Shown piece by piece: positions 43,630 to 52,892 of a stretch of DNA of 64,000 nt (the first letter of the stretch is position 1; each line of letters starts with the position of its first letter). The DNA comes from Martinezella tropici (GTDB lineage: Bacteria > Pseudomonadota > Alphaproteobacteria > Rhizobiales > Rhizobiaceae). The stretch is taken from positions 62,001 to 126,000 of the forward strand of contig NZ_QMKK01000061.1 in NCBI RefSeq assembly GCF_003287875.1, written 5' to 3'. The position numbers and the translations under genes were made by a program. The notes beneath the pieces are model-generated. The model was not told the origin of the DNA. It saw nothing but the letters and a program-made list of their open reading frames with translations, and made no database searches.

Positions 43630-45068
43630 GCCTGTTCCATTTCCTCGATGTTCAAAGACATTCGAACGGTTGTTCCACGGTTCGACGATAAAAGCTGAAA
43701 CGTGCCGCCAAGGCTCTCGACCCGGTCCCTGAGGCCGGCGAGGCCGAGTTTTTGCGGGCCGACATCTTTCGGATCAAATCCCGGCCCTTCATCGGCGACC
43801 TCGATCACGATCTGGCCGTCTTCCAGGGATTGCACGACCTTTTGTCCGATCCCGCCGGCATGGCGATAGCCGTTGTTCAAGGCTTCTTGTACAAAGCGAT
43901 AGATGCAGATCTTCGCCGAGGTGGAAAGGTCCGCCGGTATCGCGCCGACGGAGAGCGCGACGGTAACGCCGGTGCGCCGCTCATGGGCGCGGATTGCGCG
44001 CCCCAATAATCCGGGCAGATTATCCGTTTCGATGTGTGGCAGCATCAACCCGCCGCAGATGCCTCGGATCTCCGCCATCGCATCGTCGAGGCTGGCTTTG
44101 ATGGTGCGCAGCGACGCCTCGCGTTCGTCCGGCGCAGTGGCGGGATTTGTCAGGGTCTGGCTATCCAGGCGCAGAGAGGCATAGGCGACCAACTGGGCAG
44201 GACCGTCATGCAGGTCGGCGCCGATGCGGCGCAAATAGCTCTCGTTGAGCGCGGCCGAGCGCTGTGTCGCCCGTTGAACGCGCGCGCGCAATGCCTCGTT
44301 CTGTCGAAGAAGCGTCGACAGTTCTCCGATACGGCCATTGAGCGCCTTGCGCTGATTGTCGATGGTGCGGCTGCCGCGCAGAACGATGATCGAGAGAAGC
44401 GCGAAGAATGTCAGTGTGAACAAGGCGACCACAAGCCAGCTCAACAGCCGCGCTTGTGTCAGGCTCCCCTCGAAGTCGTAGGCGACTTCGTAAAACTCGG
44501 AAACGGCGACGACCTTGCCCGACCAGGGCTGCAGCACCGGATTGTAGATTTCCAGCAGCGGTTTGCCGCTATTGCGCTCGGCAACGCTTTCCACATCGTC
44601 GAGCCGATTGAACTTGGCGACCATTTGGCCGGAGAAAGCGGTGTTGAGACTATCCGAGAGCGGAAACTGCTTGCCGGAAAGATTTTTGTCATTGGAATAA
44701 AGGATCGTCCCGTCGCTGCGCCACAGCCGGAATGAAAACAGCCGTGTCCCGAGCGCCCCCTGGCCGAGTGTCTCGTCAAGGGCCCGCGTTACCGTATCAT
44801 CGAGAACCTGCGTGGTTTGCATATCGGGCAGAAGCGGGGCGATGACGCTGTCGACGTAAAGGGCTGTCGTCGCCGCTGAATTGCGCGTTACCGCGTTTTC
44901 GATCAGGCCCGCAACGAAGGAGCCGATGACGAGCATGGCACAGATCGCGACGAAGCCGCCGGCAAGCAGGAACTGTCTTGCCAAGGATTGAGAGTTCCAG
45001 CGTTCGATCAGACCTGCCAGAGATAGCTTGTGTGTACGATTTGCTCGCAGAACCGGCATAGTCAGCAC
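43626..45068 (-). CDS. Sensor histidine kinase, NarX/HisKA_3 type
   Basis: A 480-residue membrane kinase. The first helix is about residues 31-54 and the periplasmic sensor domain covers about 55-200. The second helix (LLSWLVVALFTLTFFALLSI) is followed by a coiled-coil region. The phospho-accepting His is in IGADLHDGPAQLVAYASLRL near residue 288, and the ATPase domain includes VADEGPGFDP near residue 424 and LGLAGLRDRVESLGG. GTG at 45068 or ATG at 45059 are both possible starts. Partner of the adjacent response regulator. Confidence 0.92.
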   Translation of the reverse strand: MLTMPVLRANRTHKLSLAGLIERWNSQSLARQFLLAGGFVAICAMLVIGSFVAGLIENAVTRNSAATTALYVDSVIAPLLPDMQTTQVLDDTVTRALDETLGQGALGTRLFSFRLWRSDGTILYSNDKNLSGKQFPLSDSLNTAFSGQMVAKFNRLDDVESVAERNSGKPLLEIYNPVLQPWSGKVVAVSEFYEVAYDFEGSLTQARLLSWLVVALFTLTFFALLSIIVLRGSRTIDNQRKALNGRIGELSTLLRQNEALRARVQRATQRSAALNESYLRRIGADLHDGPAQLVAYASLRLDSQTLTNPATAPDEREASLRTIKASLDDAMAEIRGICGGLMLPHIETDNLPGLLGRAIRAHERRTGVTVALSVGAIPADLSTSAKICIYRFVQEALNNGYRHAGGIGQKVVQSLEDGQIVIEVADEGPGFDPKDVGPQKLGLAGLRDRVESLGGTFQLLSSNRGTTVRMSLNIEEMEQA

Positions 45069-45336
45069 TGATCTCCCAACCCCTTATAGCTATCCCAGCT
45101 GGATCGAGTGTCAACCGTTGCCCGTCCGCACCGGCCGGGTCGTCATCTGAAGATGGTAGCGCTATCCGGCCCATGCAATCTAAGGGACCATCGGGCGGGA
45201 TCAATCGGACCATGGTCCTAATGCCCAAGGCATAAGTCCCACCAATGTAGAAACCTCGGAATTCAGCAATATTGTAGTGCGCATTGATTTTGCTGTCCGC
45301 TGTCCCGGACAACGGATTTTTTTGAAGGAAATGCGC

Positions 45337-46008
45337 ATGAAAATCGGTTCTATCATCGGTACCGCAAGCCTCGGCCTGGTATTGGCGGTCGCTCCCATGG
45401 GAGGAACTGCCGTCGGCTTCATACAGACGGCATTCGCCAAGGGCGGCAATGGCGGCGGCAATGGAAATGGTGGCGGTAACGGCAATGGAAATGGCGGCAG
45501 TCATGGCCAGGGAAAATCCGACCACGCAAAGTCCGGTGACGACGATGCCAGCGACACTTCCGCGAATACGGCCACGGCCTCTGGCACTTCATCATCCTTG
45601 TTGGCACATCACCCCGACAAGCACTCCAAGTCCCATAGCGCAAGCGCAAAGACACATGTCTCGAAGCCCGGCCAAGGCAGCCTGAGTTCGCTCAAGAGAG
45701 ATTACCACGCCTACTTGAATTCGAAGGACCCCAAGATGGCGGCGCTCTCAGCCTATGTGAGGGCATATGCAGAGTTCGAGATGCAATATGGAACGACGGC
45801 GGTGCCGACGGATCCCGCTCTCAGCGACAGCGCCTTGCGTTCGGCGCTGGCGCAGCTGTCGAACAAACCAGTGACGGACCAGACGTTTGCCGAGGCAAAG
45901 AGCATTCTCGGAGCCGGAACGGATACGGGAAAAATCGCAGAAGTGCGTGACGCACTGGAAAGGCAATCCACCGCCGCGTCTCAGAGCGATACCGAGATCG
46001 ACGACTGA
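45337..46008 (+). CDS. Secreted glycine/asparagine-rich protein, second of two
   Basis: A 223-residue protein with signal peptide (MKIGSIIGTASLGLVLAVAP) and a GGNGNG-repeat stretch at residues 36-55. A His/Ser/Lys-rich linker follows, then an alpha-helical C-terminal half (LKRDYHAYLNSKDPKMAALS). GAAGGAA lies six bases before the ATG at 45337. It diverges from the sensor kinase gene, so kinase and this gene may share a control region; a target of the system is plausible. Confidence 0.75.
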   Translation: MKIGSIIGTASLGLVLAVAPMGGTAVGFIQTAFAKGGNGGGNGNGGGNGNGNGGSHGQGKSDHAKSGDDDASDTSANTATASGTSSSLLAHHPDKHSKSHSASAKTHVSKPGQGSLSSLKRDYHAYLNSKDPKMAALSAYVRAYAEFEMQYGTTAVPTDPALSDSALRSALAQLSNKPVTDQTFAEAKSILGAGTDTGKIAEVRDALERQSTAASQSDTEIDD

Positions 46009-46299
46009 GGCGCTGCCATAGCGGATTTGCAGGATAAGCATATCGATTGCCGCGCGTCTGGCATCGGCGGTTCCTGGGGTTAACCTTTTGAGGGTTCCGC
46101 GCCGCTGACGCCACGTCATAGCCGGTCCGCCCGCCGGCTCTATCGCCGGGTCGAAGCTTTCCGCCCCGGACGCTGCTCGATCCGGCGATAGGCAATTTGC
46201 TCTTCACGTCATGATCATGCATGACCAGTCGTTTCTACCGGATGGGTAGCGCAACGACAAAGGGAGGATTGGAGAGCGTGTTTCCGCTCTCCAGCCTGG

Positions 46300-46698
46300 T
46301 CACTCAACGATCTGGATGACCTTGCGCGATGATGGTTCAACGATCACCCGTTCGTGGTTGACCACAGCATAAGCATATCGCGGATTCGTCGGAATGGTTC
46401 TTATGACGACCCTTTCCGGCAATGGTTGGCCGACAACCACTCGCTCACGGACAACCACTCCGTCATCGGGCAGGGGCTGTTCGCGCACATAGGTAACCAC
46501 CTTCTGCGGCGGCGGATCGATGGCCGTGCCGACGATGGCACCAGCCACGCCGCCTATGGCAGCTCCGACAGGTCCACCGACCACGGCTCCGGTTGCGGCG
46601 CCGCCTGCCGCGCCAGTGACGGTCGACGACTGGGCGAAGGCACATCCGGCGGCCAGGCCAAGCGAGAGTGCCGCTATGCTAAGTACTTTGGTTTTCAT
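46300..46698 (-). CDS. Exported DUF1236 protein with glycine-zipper segment
   Basis: A 132-residue protein with a signal peptide (MKTKVLSIAALSLGLAAGCA) that may be a lipoprotein signal (LAAGC). A glycine-zipper-like membrane stretch covers residues 31-58 (AGGAATGAVVGGPVGAAIGG). The C-terminal DUF1236 module YAYAVVNHERVIVEPSSRKV matches that of the gene at 33577. Envelope location is likely. An EcfG-type promoter with 17-base spacer lies upstream. Confidence 0.85.
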   Translation of the reverse strand: MKTKVLSIAALSLGLAAGCAFAQSSTVTGAAGGAATGAVVGGPVGAAIGGVAGAIVGTAIDPPPQKVVTYVREQPLPDDGVVVRERVVVGQPLPERVVIRTIPTNPRYAYAVVNHERVIVEPSSRKVIQIVE

Positions 46699-46750
46699 CA
46701 GAATCTCCTTTCACCTGCTATTCGTCCGTCATTGACGGAGCTGTTGGTAA

Positions 46751-46776
46751 AACAGGGCCTGATTGCAATCGGTTCC
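46751..46776 (-). promoter_or_regulatory. EcfG-type promoter of the second DUF1236 gene
   Basis: On the minus strand, GGAAC (46776-46772), 17 bases, TGTT (46754-46751), about 53 bases before the start. Confidence 0.55.
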
Positions 46777-47150
46777 TTTTCTCAGGCTTCAGTCGGTTGG
46801 ATTGGGACGTGGGTCGCAAGGATGTTCGGACCAAAGTCTCAAGAGAATGGATTCACGCTCATTTGAAGCTCCATTGCGGTGAGCTCCTTGTCATTCATGG
46901 CATGAGACGCATGACAATGGCTGCCGACCTCGACCAGAGGCCCCGATTGCCGCACCAAGCGGAGCACGGCCGGCCATGAGGACGGCGTAACTGGGCGCCA
47001 GCGTCACGATGCTATCCGACAGGCGATCAGGGAGTGATTGCTGTGCCATGGCCGCAAGATAGACACTGCGCATTCCCATGGCTGGTCATTGCAATTTGTT
47101 CGGACTTATCAATCTTTGATATTAATCGATTGTCGAGTCGGAGATAAGAG
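46777..47150. other. Intergenic stretch upstream of LysR gene
   Basis: No coding sequence with ribosome binding site. The last 60 bases are AT-rich (cttatcaatctttgatatta near 47105-47124) and probably hold the promoter of the LysR gene. Confidence 0.4.
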
Positions 47151-48038
47151 ATGAAGCGCGAAGACCTCAACGAGATGCTGTGGTTCCTGGCGGTCGCGGA
47201 GGAACGGAGCTTTACGAAGGCGGCGGCGAAACTCGGTACTTCTCAATCCTCAATCAGCCATGCGGTCAAGCGCCTGGAGGCTCGCATGGGACTCCGTCTT
47301 TTGACGCGCACGACCCGCAGCGTCGTTCCCACGGACGTGGGAGAGCGGCTTATCCGGTCGCTCGCACCACGACTTGCGGAGATCGACACCGAAATAGACG
47401 AACTCATGGCGTTTCGGGATAAACCTTCCGGCACCGTGCGCATGACGCTCTCGGACCATGCTCTCGACAGCGTCGTCTGGCCGAAGCTGCGTCCTGTCTT
47501 GAAGGAATATCCGGACGTAAAGCTGGACCTAAACATCGACAACGGCTTTCGCAACATCGTGGAGGAAAGGTTCGATGCAGGCGTCCGGCTTGGCGAAAGC
47601 CTGGACAGGGACATGATCGCCGTCAGGATCGGTCCCGATTGGCGTCTCGTCGCCGTCGCATCGCCGGAATACCTTTCCACGCGTGGGGTTCCTGACGATC
47701 CAGGGGAGCTTGTCTCCCACATCTGCATCAATCATCGGCAGGCGCGATCGGGTGGCCTTTATGCGTGGGAGTTCGAGAAAGGCGGCAGGGAATTACGCGT
47801 GCGCGTGGATGGGCAGCTGACCTTCAATACCTCTTACGCGATGATCGATGCAGCCCTGAGCGGATACGGGATCGCTTACCTGCCGGAAGATCTGGTTCAA
47901 GCGTCCATCGAATCGGGACGTTTGGTTCAGGTTCTGGACGATTGGTCGCCGGCCTTTCCCGGCTATTATCTTTGCTATCCGAGCCGGCGGCAGAATTCGC
48001 CCGCCTTCAGGATCGTGATCGATGCCCTCCGGCAGTGA
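47151..48038 (+). CDS. LysR-family transcriptional regulator
   Basis: A 295-residue regulator: helix-turn-helix FTKAAAKLGTSQSSISHAVKR (about residues 21-41), LLTRTTRSVVPTDVGERL, then a CrgA-type substrate-binding domain from about residue 90 (DKPSGTVRMTLSDHALDSV). No obviously divergent target gene; the flanking gene upstream is over 450 bases away. Confidence 0.92.
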   Translation: MKREDLNEMLWFLAVAEERSFTKAAAKLGTSQSSISHAVKRLEARMGLRLLTRTTRSVVPTDVGERLIRSLAPRLAEIDTEIDELMAFRDKPSGTVRMTLSDHALDSVVWPKLRPVLKEYPDVKLDLNIDNGFRNIVEERFDAGVRLGESLDRDMIAVRIGPDWRLVAVASPEYLSTRGVPDDPGELVSHICINHRQARSGGLYAWEFEKGGRELRVRVDGQLTFNTSYAMIDAALSGYGIAYLPEDLVQASIESGRLVQVLDDWSPAFPGYYLCYPSRRQNSPAFRIVIDALRQ

Positions 48039-48068
48039 GGGTGGCGCCGCGTGGGTGCTTTGGCGTGA

Positions 48069-48461
48069 TTATTCCGCCAGAGCCTTGTCGAGCGCATTCT
48101 TTTGCGCTGCCGAGGGGTTGCCCAAATAGCGCTTTTGGCTTCCCTCTTCCTGGATTTCCGCCCATGCCTGCGTCCCATCCATGGTGAAGAGGATTGCCGC
48201 TTGGCCGTCATTGGTTGCATGCTGTTCGGCGATGATGCTGAGCGAGTAATCTGTCGAGCCAGCGGATATGGTTTTGACTGGTTCCGCAATAAACCTATTC
48301 TCGTCGCGGACCCAGGCCGGCGCCTGTTTTGCCGATGACAGCATGGTTTTCCATGACTGGGCGTGAACCGGGTCCTTCAGGAGGTCATAGAGATAGACGT
48401 CCTTGCCATAGGCGGCATCTGCAACGCCAAGAAGTGCAAGCAACAGTATAAACCTACGCAT
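48069..48461 (-). CDS. Ivy-like lysozyme inhibitor family protein
   Basis: A 130-residue exported protein with a signal peptide (MRRFILLLALLGVADAAYG). The mature part matches the Ivy (inhibitor of vertebrate lysozyme) fold: YLYDLLKDPVHAQSWKTML, APAWVR, and the C-terminal YLGNP. In Ivy the lysozyme-blocking loop is CKPHDC; here the corresponding region reads AEQHATND. The His is kept but both loop cysteines are gone. The inhibitory ability is thus open. Periplasmic. Confidence 0.72.
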   Translation of the reverse strand: MRRFILLLALLGVADAAYGKDVYLYDLLKDPVHAQSWKTMLSSAKQAPAWVRDENRFIAEPVKTISAGSTDYSLSIIAEQHATNDGQAAILFTMDGTQAWAEIQEEGSQKRYLGNPSAAQKNALDKALAE

Positions 48462-48677
48462 AAATCCCTCAGGCTCTTAACAGCAATGTGCTAGCGCACG
48501 AAGGCTCGGTTTGGCATGGGTCGTCCCCCGAGCGGCAGCTCGTAGCTAACGCCTGCGGTGATCTTCCTCCAGCCGGTTCGCAAAATCCAAACGCAGGTAC
48601 ACCTATCTCGGACAATCGTGCACCATGCGACTTTTCACCGGGGCAGGGCATCAGATCAGAGGGAAGAGTATTACCTT

Positions 48678-49733
48678 TCACCTCGTCCGAAACAGAATCG
48701 GCCAATCTCCGAGTTGACTGCCGCCGCAGGTCCCCTGATAGGATACCGCCGCCAGCTGAAACCGCGCGCCATCCCATACCCATTCGGCGGTAAGCCCACA
48801 ATCGCCGACCGCGCGCCCCCTGCCTGCCATCTGCAATGATCCGGTATTCATGTCAAAGCCCGGTTCCGTCAGTATTTTCAGTTCGGTTCCGTCACCGCCG
48901 AGAGGAAGTTTCGGCTGAAACGGAATGGGAGCACCATTTCCGTTCCGTGGCACGATGAAAGCCAGCGACGATCCTTGATAAGCGCCCATGATGCAGGGAA
49001 TGAATACAAGGGCGTGATCGGCGTCGAGCGGGTAAGCTTCCTCCATTAGATCTTCCCCTGATGCGGTGCCCTCGCATTCTTCCGCCTTAAACACGGCCTT
49101 GCCGGAATTTCTTGCTTGCAGGATAAGCCGCTGTTTTTCCACATCGGATAAAGCGATATCAATCTTTCGACGCGCGACGATGGGCAAGGCAGGAGCGGCT
49201 GCCACGCTTGATGCAGGAGCGGCGCCTCGCTTGATCAAAGCGGTCACATTGCCGAGGCGGCCTTGACGATCGTCCATATGCAACAGAGCAGCGACCATGC
49301 CATCGAGCGGGATCACGGCTTTATCGGCCCCAACTTCCAGTTGGGCGGCATTGCGTAAAGCCGAAAGCAGCTCCATGACCGCTTGGGGATTGCTGGTCGA
49401 GATCGTTGTGAGATTTTCATCGCGACTGAGCTGCCATGCCGATCCAAAATGCAAGGATACGCCATCGGCGCGAAAATCGTTCAAGCCGACCGGAAACGGG
49501 ACTCCAATCGCCACCTCGGTGAGCGCATTAGGGCCAGCGGCGCGATGAAAGTGCATGTCGGGACGGCTTATGACGCCATTCTCGAAACCCTTGGCTTCGC
49601 AGGTCAAACCATTGTCGCATGCAATCAGCCAGGACTTGTAACGATCATAGGAAGGATCCGCCGCGTTCGCCGTGCCGCCCAGCGCGAGGCTCACCAGCAG
49701 GGGGGCGATGAGGCGCTTGTAGAGATGCTTCAT
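48678..49733 (-). CDS. Exported DUF1176 protein
   Basis: A 351-residue protein with signal peptide (LIAPLLVSLALGGTANA) and the DUF1176 features SWLIACDNGLTCEAKGF near residue 34 and GDCGLTAEWVWDGARFQL near residue 310, with conserved cysteines likely to form disulfides. Periplasmic; function unknown. It lies back to back with an AraC regulator, 158 bases apart. Confidence 0.87.
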   Translation of the reverse strand: MKHLYKRLIAPLLVSLALGGTANAADPSYDRYKSWLIACDNGLTCEAKGFENGVISRPDMHFHRAAGPNALTEVAIGVPFPVGLNDFRADGVSLHFGSAWQLSRDENLTTISTSNPQAVMELLSALRNAAQLEVGADKAVIPLDGMVAALLHMDDRQGRLGNVTALIKRGAAPASSVAAAPALPIVARRKIDIALSDVEKQRLILQARNSGKAVFKAEECEGTASGEDLMEEAYPLDADHALVFIPCIMGAYQGSSLAFIVPRNGNGAPIPFQPKLPLGGDGTELKILTEPGFDMNTGSLQMAGRGRAVGDCGLTAEWVWDGARFQLAAVSYQGTCGGSQLGDWPILFRTR

Positions 49734-49891
49734 GCAGATTTCCTTATCGATCGCGCTTCGAATAAAGTTGTGTTTTCTAATTTAGAAAAGGCAATTCTGA
49801 TAAACACTCAATACGGTCCAACCAGCCTATTGCCACAAGCTATGGTTCGCCTATCTATGCTTGCAGGCCAAAAGGGGCCGGGATTGCATTC

Positions 49892-50950
49892 ATGGCGCAG
49901 ACATCGTCCAATTTAGTCTACAATTTTTCGACCGTTAATTTCCCCGAGAAAGATCGGTTTCATCTCTGGGTAAAGGACAATCACTGCGACTGCAGGTTAC
50001 AGGACTTTGAATCTGGCCTCTTCGACGCGGAGGCGACCGGTGCCGCGCTTGGCCCGCTCATCCTGTCCGGCAGAAGGCTGCTTCGCCAAGGCCGGTCTGC
50101 CGCCTACGAAGTCCTCAGATCCGAGCGGCGCATCCGGACCGACGGGTATGATTTTTACCGATTTACGTCAATTCTGAGTGGCCGCTTCACCTATCGATCG
50201 ACCGACGCCTCATCGATCAAGACGGCCGGCGACTTGTTCATACTCGATGCCGCCCAGGTCAACGACTGCCTGGTCGAGGCCGACAGTACCATATCGCTTG
50301 CCGTTCCGCGGGATCTGCTGCCGAGCCAAACAGCGCTCCTGCATGGACATACGCTTTCAACTGGCGTCGCCCAACTCCTGACGGATCATCTCGTTTCGCT
50401 GCTGCGCAATCTCACCAGCTTGCGGCCGCAGGAAATCCCCTATGTGGTGCAATCGACACTGCAGCTCCTGATGGCCGCGGTTTCGTCCGCATCCGATGCG
50501 ATGCAGGAGGCGGCCGGCCCGATACGCGAGCTGTTGCTTGGCCGCATCTTGCGCTATCTCGATGCCCATTTACTCGAATCCGATCTGACGCCGGACCGGA
50601 TTTGCCGTGATATCGGGGTCTCGCGGGCGAAGCTTTACCATTTGTTCGAGGGCAATGGGGGCATCATGCGGCAGATTCAGCGGAAGCGTTTGCGCCGGGC
50701 CTATCAGATGCTGGCAAATCCGAGCGGGCCAAGACTCCATATAGCGGAGCTTGCATGGAAACATGGTTTCTCGAACGAGAAGTACTTTTATCGTCTCTTC
50801 AAGGCTGAATTCGGCCATACGCCGGGTGAGACACTGGAGGTCGTCTCTCGATCGAATCCAGTGTCAGGAACGATTGCCCTCCACCCCCGCGAGAAGCCGG
50901 TCAACGGCCCCTTGGGCTGGACCTTGCCCTTTGGCGTGCCGGATCGCTAA
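49892..50950 (+). CDS. AraC-family transcriptional regulator
   Basis: A 352-residue regulator with an N-terminal AraC-binding-like (cupin-type) domain over about residues 30-190. A C-terminal DNA-binding domain has two helix-turn-helices: DLTPDRICRDIGVSRAKLYH and HIAELAWKHGFSNEKYFYRL. ATG at 49892. It diverges from the DUF1176 gene. The inducer is unknown. Confidence 0.92.
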   Translation: MAQTSSNLVYNFSTVNFPEKDRFHLWVKDNHCDCRLQDFESGLFDAEATGAALGPLILSGRRLLRQGRSAAYEVLRSERRIRTDGYDFYRFTSILSGRFTYRSTDASSIKTAGDLFILDAAQVNDCLVEADSTISLAVPRDLLPSQTALLHGHTLSTGVAQLLTDHLVSLLRNLTSLRPQEIPYVVQSTLQLLMAAVSSASDAMQEAAGPIRELLLGRILRYLDAHLLESDLTPDRICRDIGVSRAKLYHLFEGNGGIMRQIQRKRLRRAYQMLANPSGPRLHIAELAWKHGFSNEKYFYRLFKAEFGHTPGETLEVVSRSNPVSGTIALHPREKPVNGPLGWTLPFGVPDR

Positions 50951-51093
50951 GTTCGTCTGCGAGAGCACAAGATGTACGAATGTACACTCGAAATGGACAT
51001 GGGCAAACCGGCCGTTAGTCAGCATGCCTTGAAGGATGTTTGGCCTTTCACTAGACATCACTGAGTTTTTCCACCGATCGGCACCCTCCACCC

Positions 51094-51969
51094 ATGCTTG
51101 CCTTCAAACGTTTCTCCATTTTCCCGGCGGTCTATGCTCTGCTGATCTTCGCCCTGCTGACCTCGATGGGTTCATTCGCCGCTCCGGCGAGCGGGAAAGA
51201 CCGGATTGCCCTGAAATCCGCCGTGCCAGGCCTGAAGATCACCCGTCTCGCAAAACTGCCCGAGGCACCGGACTCGGACACCTCCGGAGCGCCATCATGC
51301 GGTGTATTGCCCGAGACGAAAAGCGCCGGCGCCAAGATTGCCTCCGATCTCGGCTGGGGGGTGACCGGTGAGGCGAAACTCGGCCCATACGAGGCAGTCA
51401 GCTTCGCGGCCGAGTTCGATCAGGCGACCGGTTCTGCCTGCGCCATAGACCAAGGCAACATTGCGCTTTTTGACGGTTCGAACCTGCTGGCTCTGATTTA
51501 TGCCGACAAGAACAGCAAATTGACGATCGGCAGGATTACCACGGTCAACGACCATCTGCGCATTCTCGACGGTGATCTCGTGCAGATGCCTATCGGCGAG
51601 ATCAAGCTTAAAGGTGAGGATGTGGAGGTGAAACCGCTGGCGTCTGAAGAGCAGGTTTGCGACGGCAAGGCGGTGGTGCCGAATATCTATGGCAAGCCCA
51701 TCACCGAAGTCCGACGGGCAATCATTGCCAAGGGATGGGAGCCATTTCAGAGCCCGCCGCCATCCTACCCGGATGCTTTCGGCGACAGTCTTCGCAAGAT
51801 GGGGATCGTCGAGACGACCGATTGCGCCGGCACGGGTTTGGCCTATTGCAGTTACTACTACCGCAAGGGTGACTTGGAGCTGGAGCTGAGCAGCTTTGGA
51901 GACGGCACACCGACGGTCTCGGATTATGACACGGCCTGCGAGCGTTCGAAATGGCATAAGGCGCAGTAG
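51094..51969 (+). CDS. Exported hypothetical protein with PASTA-like segment
   Basis: A 291-residue protein with an N-terminal hydrophobic signal (about residues 11-30). Cysteines at several sites suggest periplasmic disulfides. Residues from about 193 (VPNIYGKPITEVRRAIIAKG) resemble one PASTA-type repeat, and a Cys-rich segment CAGTGLAYCSYYYRKGDLEL follows. The family is not recognised. A single PASTA-like unit could bind a cell-wall component, but this is speculative. Confidence 0.72.
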   Translation: MLAFKRFSIFPAVYALLIFALLTSMGSFAAPASGKDRIALKSAVPGLKITRLAKLPEAPDSDTSGAPSCGVLPETKSAGAKIASDLGWGVTGEAKLGPYEAVSFAAEFDQATGSACAIDQGNIALFDGSNLLALIYADKNSKLTIGRITTVNDHLRILDGDLVQMPIGEIKLKGEDVEVKPLASEEQVCDGKAVVPNIYGKPITEVRRAIIAKGWEPFQSPPPSYPDAFGDSLRKMGIVETTDCAGTGLAYCSYYYRKGDLELELSSFGDGTPTVSDYDTACERSKWHKAQ

Positions 51970-52444
51970 CGGCTGAGGGCCGGCGCCTTCCTCGGAATTC
52001 AAGCTCGATCGGCCTCGCTCGAGGTGACCTCGTGCTCCTCCGTGGGAGGGGAGATTACCGTAGATCGTCGTGCTAAGATTGGAACCTGCGTGCACTTGTT
52101 ATGGACGAAGCTGCACAAGATGAACGAGCTGTTGTCGTTGCTCGGAAAAATTTTACTGCTATCTTCCTGAAATGGAATGGAAATTGGTCAGGGGCCGCAA
52201 TTCCTTTTCAAAGGTGACAATTATGTGCGGGGGTATACGAATAGGCGGGTCCGCATGAGGTCGTCTTTTATTCATCGTCGCAGCTGTCAAACCCGTTATG
52301 CTCCCAATCCCTGGCGCGAAGGAAACGAGTTCCTTTCAACGCTGCAGGAAACCAAGGGACAGTCAGTCGCAAAGCTTGGCCGTGACCACGGCATGAGCAA
52401 TCACGGAAGTATGCATCAGTCATTCGTCAACAGAGGAAATTCCC
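51970..52444. other. Intergenic stretch without a supported gene
   Basis: An open frame at 52177-52452 has no ribosome binding site and an unnatural composition. The 3' end has AGAGGAAA before the next gene. Nothing else is evident. Confidence 0.4.
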
Positions 52445-52852
52445 TTGCGTAAGATAATTTGCGCTTTTGCATTTGTCGCACTTTCATTCACGTCCGCAGC
52501 AGCCAGCGTATGTTCGCAGCACTACCAAAGCAGCGGCGTCCCCCTCGTCACCGGTGTAACCTACAAGACCTGGATGGAATTCCCCTCCGTCGGTCCTGCC
52601 GCCGCCTTCGATAAGGTGTCGAGGGCGGTCCTGGCTGAAGGTTTTGTGGACGTGAATGTCGAGAAACAACTCGGCACGCTGACAGCTCAACAGGAAACGA
52701 CCGGATCCGGCCGCCCTCAGACCTTGCGCGTCGTCGTCCGAAAGAGTGGCAAGGGCAGCCGTGTCGATGCCGTTTTCATGGTGCCGCAGGGGCAGGTGGC
52801 TCCCAGCATGAGCGACAATCTCTGCCGTGTCGTCAATGCCGTGGCAGAATAA
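52445..52852 (+). CDS. Exported small hypothetical protein, TTG start
   Basis: A 135-residue protein with signal peptide (about residues 1-21, ending AAAS) and two cysteines, one just after cleavage and one near the C-terminus, possibly a disulfide. The mature domain looks alpha/beta (AAFDKVSRAVLAEGFVDVNV). GAGGAA lies six bases before TTG. The family is not known to me. A strong hairpin follows the stop. Confidence 0.7.
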   Translation: MRKIICAFAFVALSFTSAAASVCSQHYQSSGVPLVTGVTYKTWMEFPSVGPAAAFDKVSRAVLAEGFVDVNVEKQLGTLTAQQETTGSGRPQTLRVVVRKSGKGSRVDAVFMVPQGQVAPSMSDNLCRVVNAVAE

Positions 52853-52856
52853 GCGT

Positions 52857-52892
52857 TGCGGCCATCGCCAAAAGCAATTGGCGATGGCCGCA
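52857..52892 (+). terminator. Perfect 15-bp stem-loop after the small exported protein gene
   Basis: TGCGGCCATCGCCAA (52857-52871) pairs perfectly with 52878-52892 around a six-base loop (AAGCAA). The following sequence is not a T-run, so it may act as a Rho-assisted terminator or RNA stabiliser. Confidence 0.6.
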
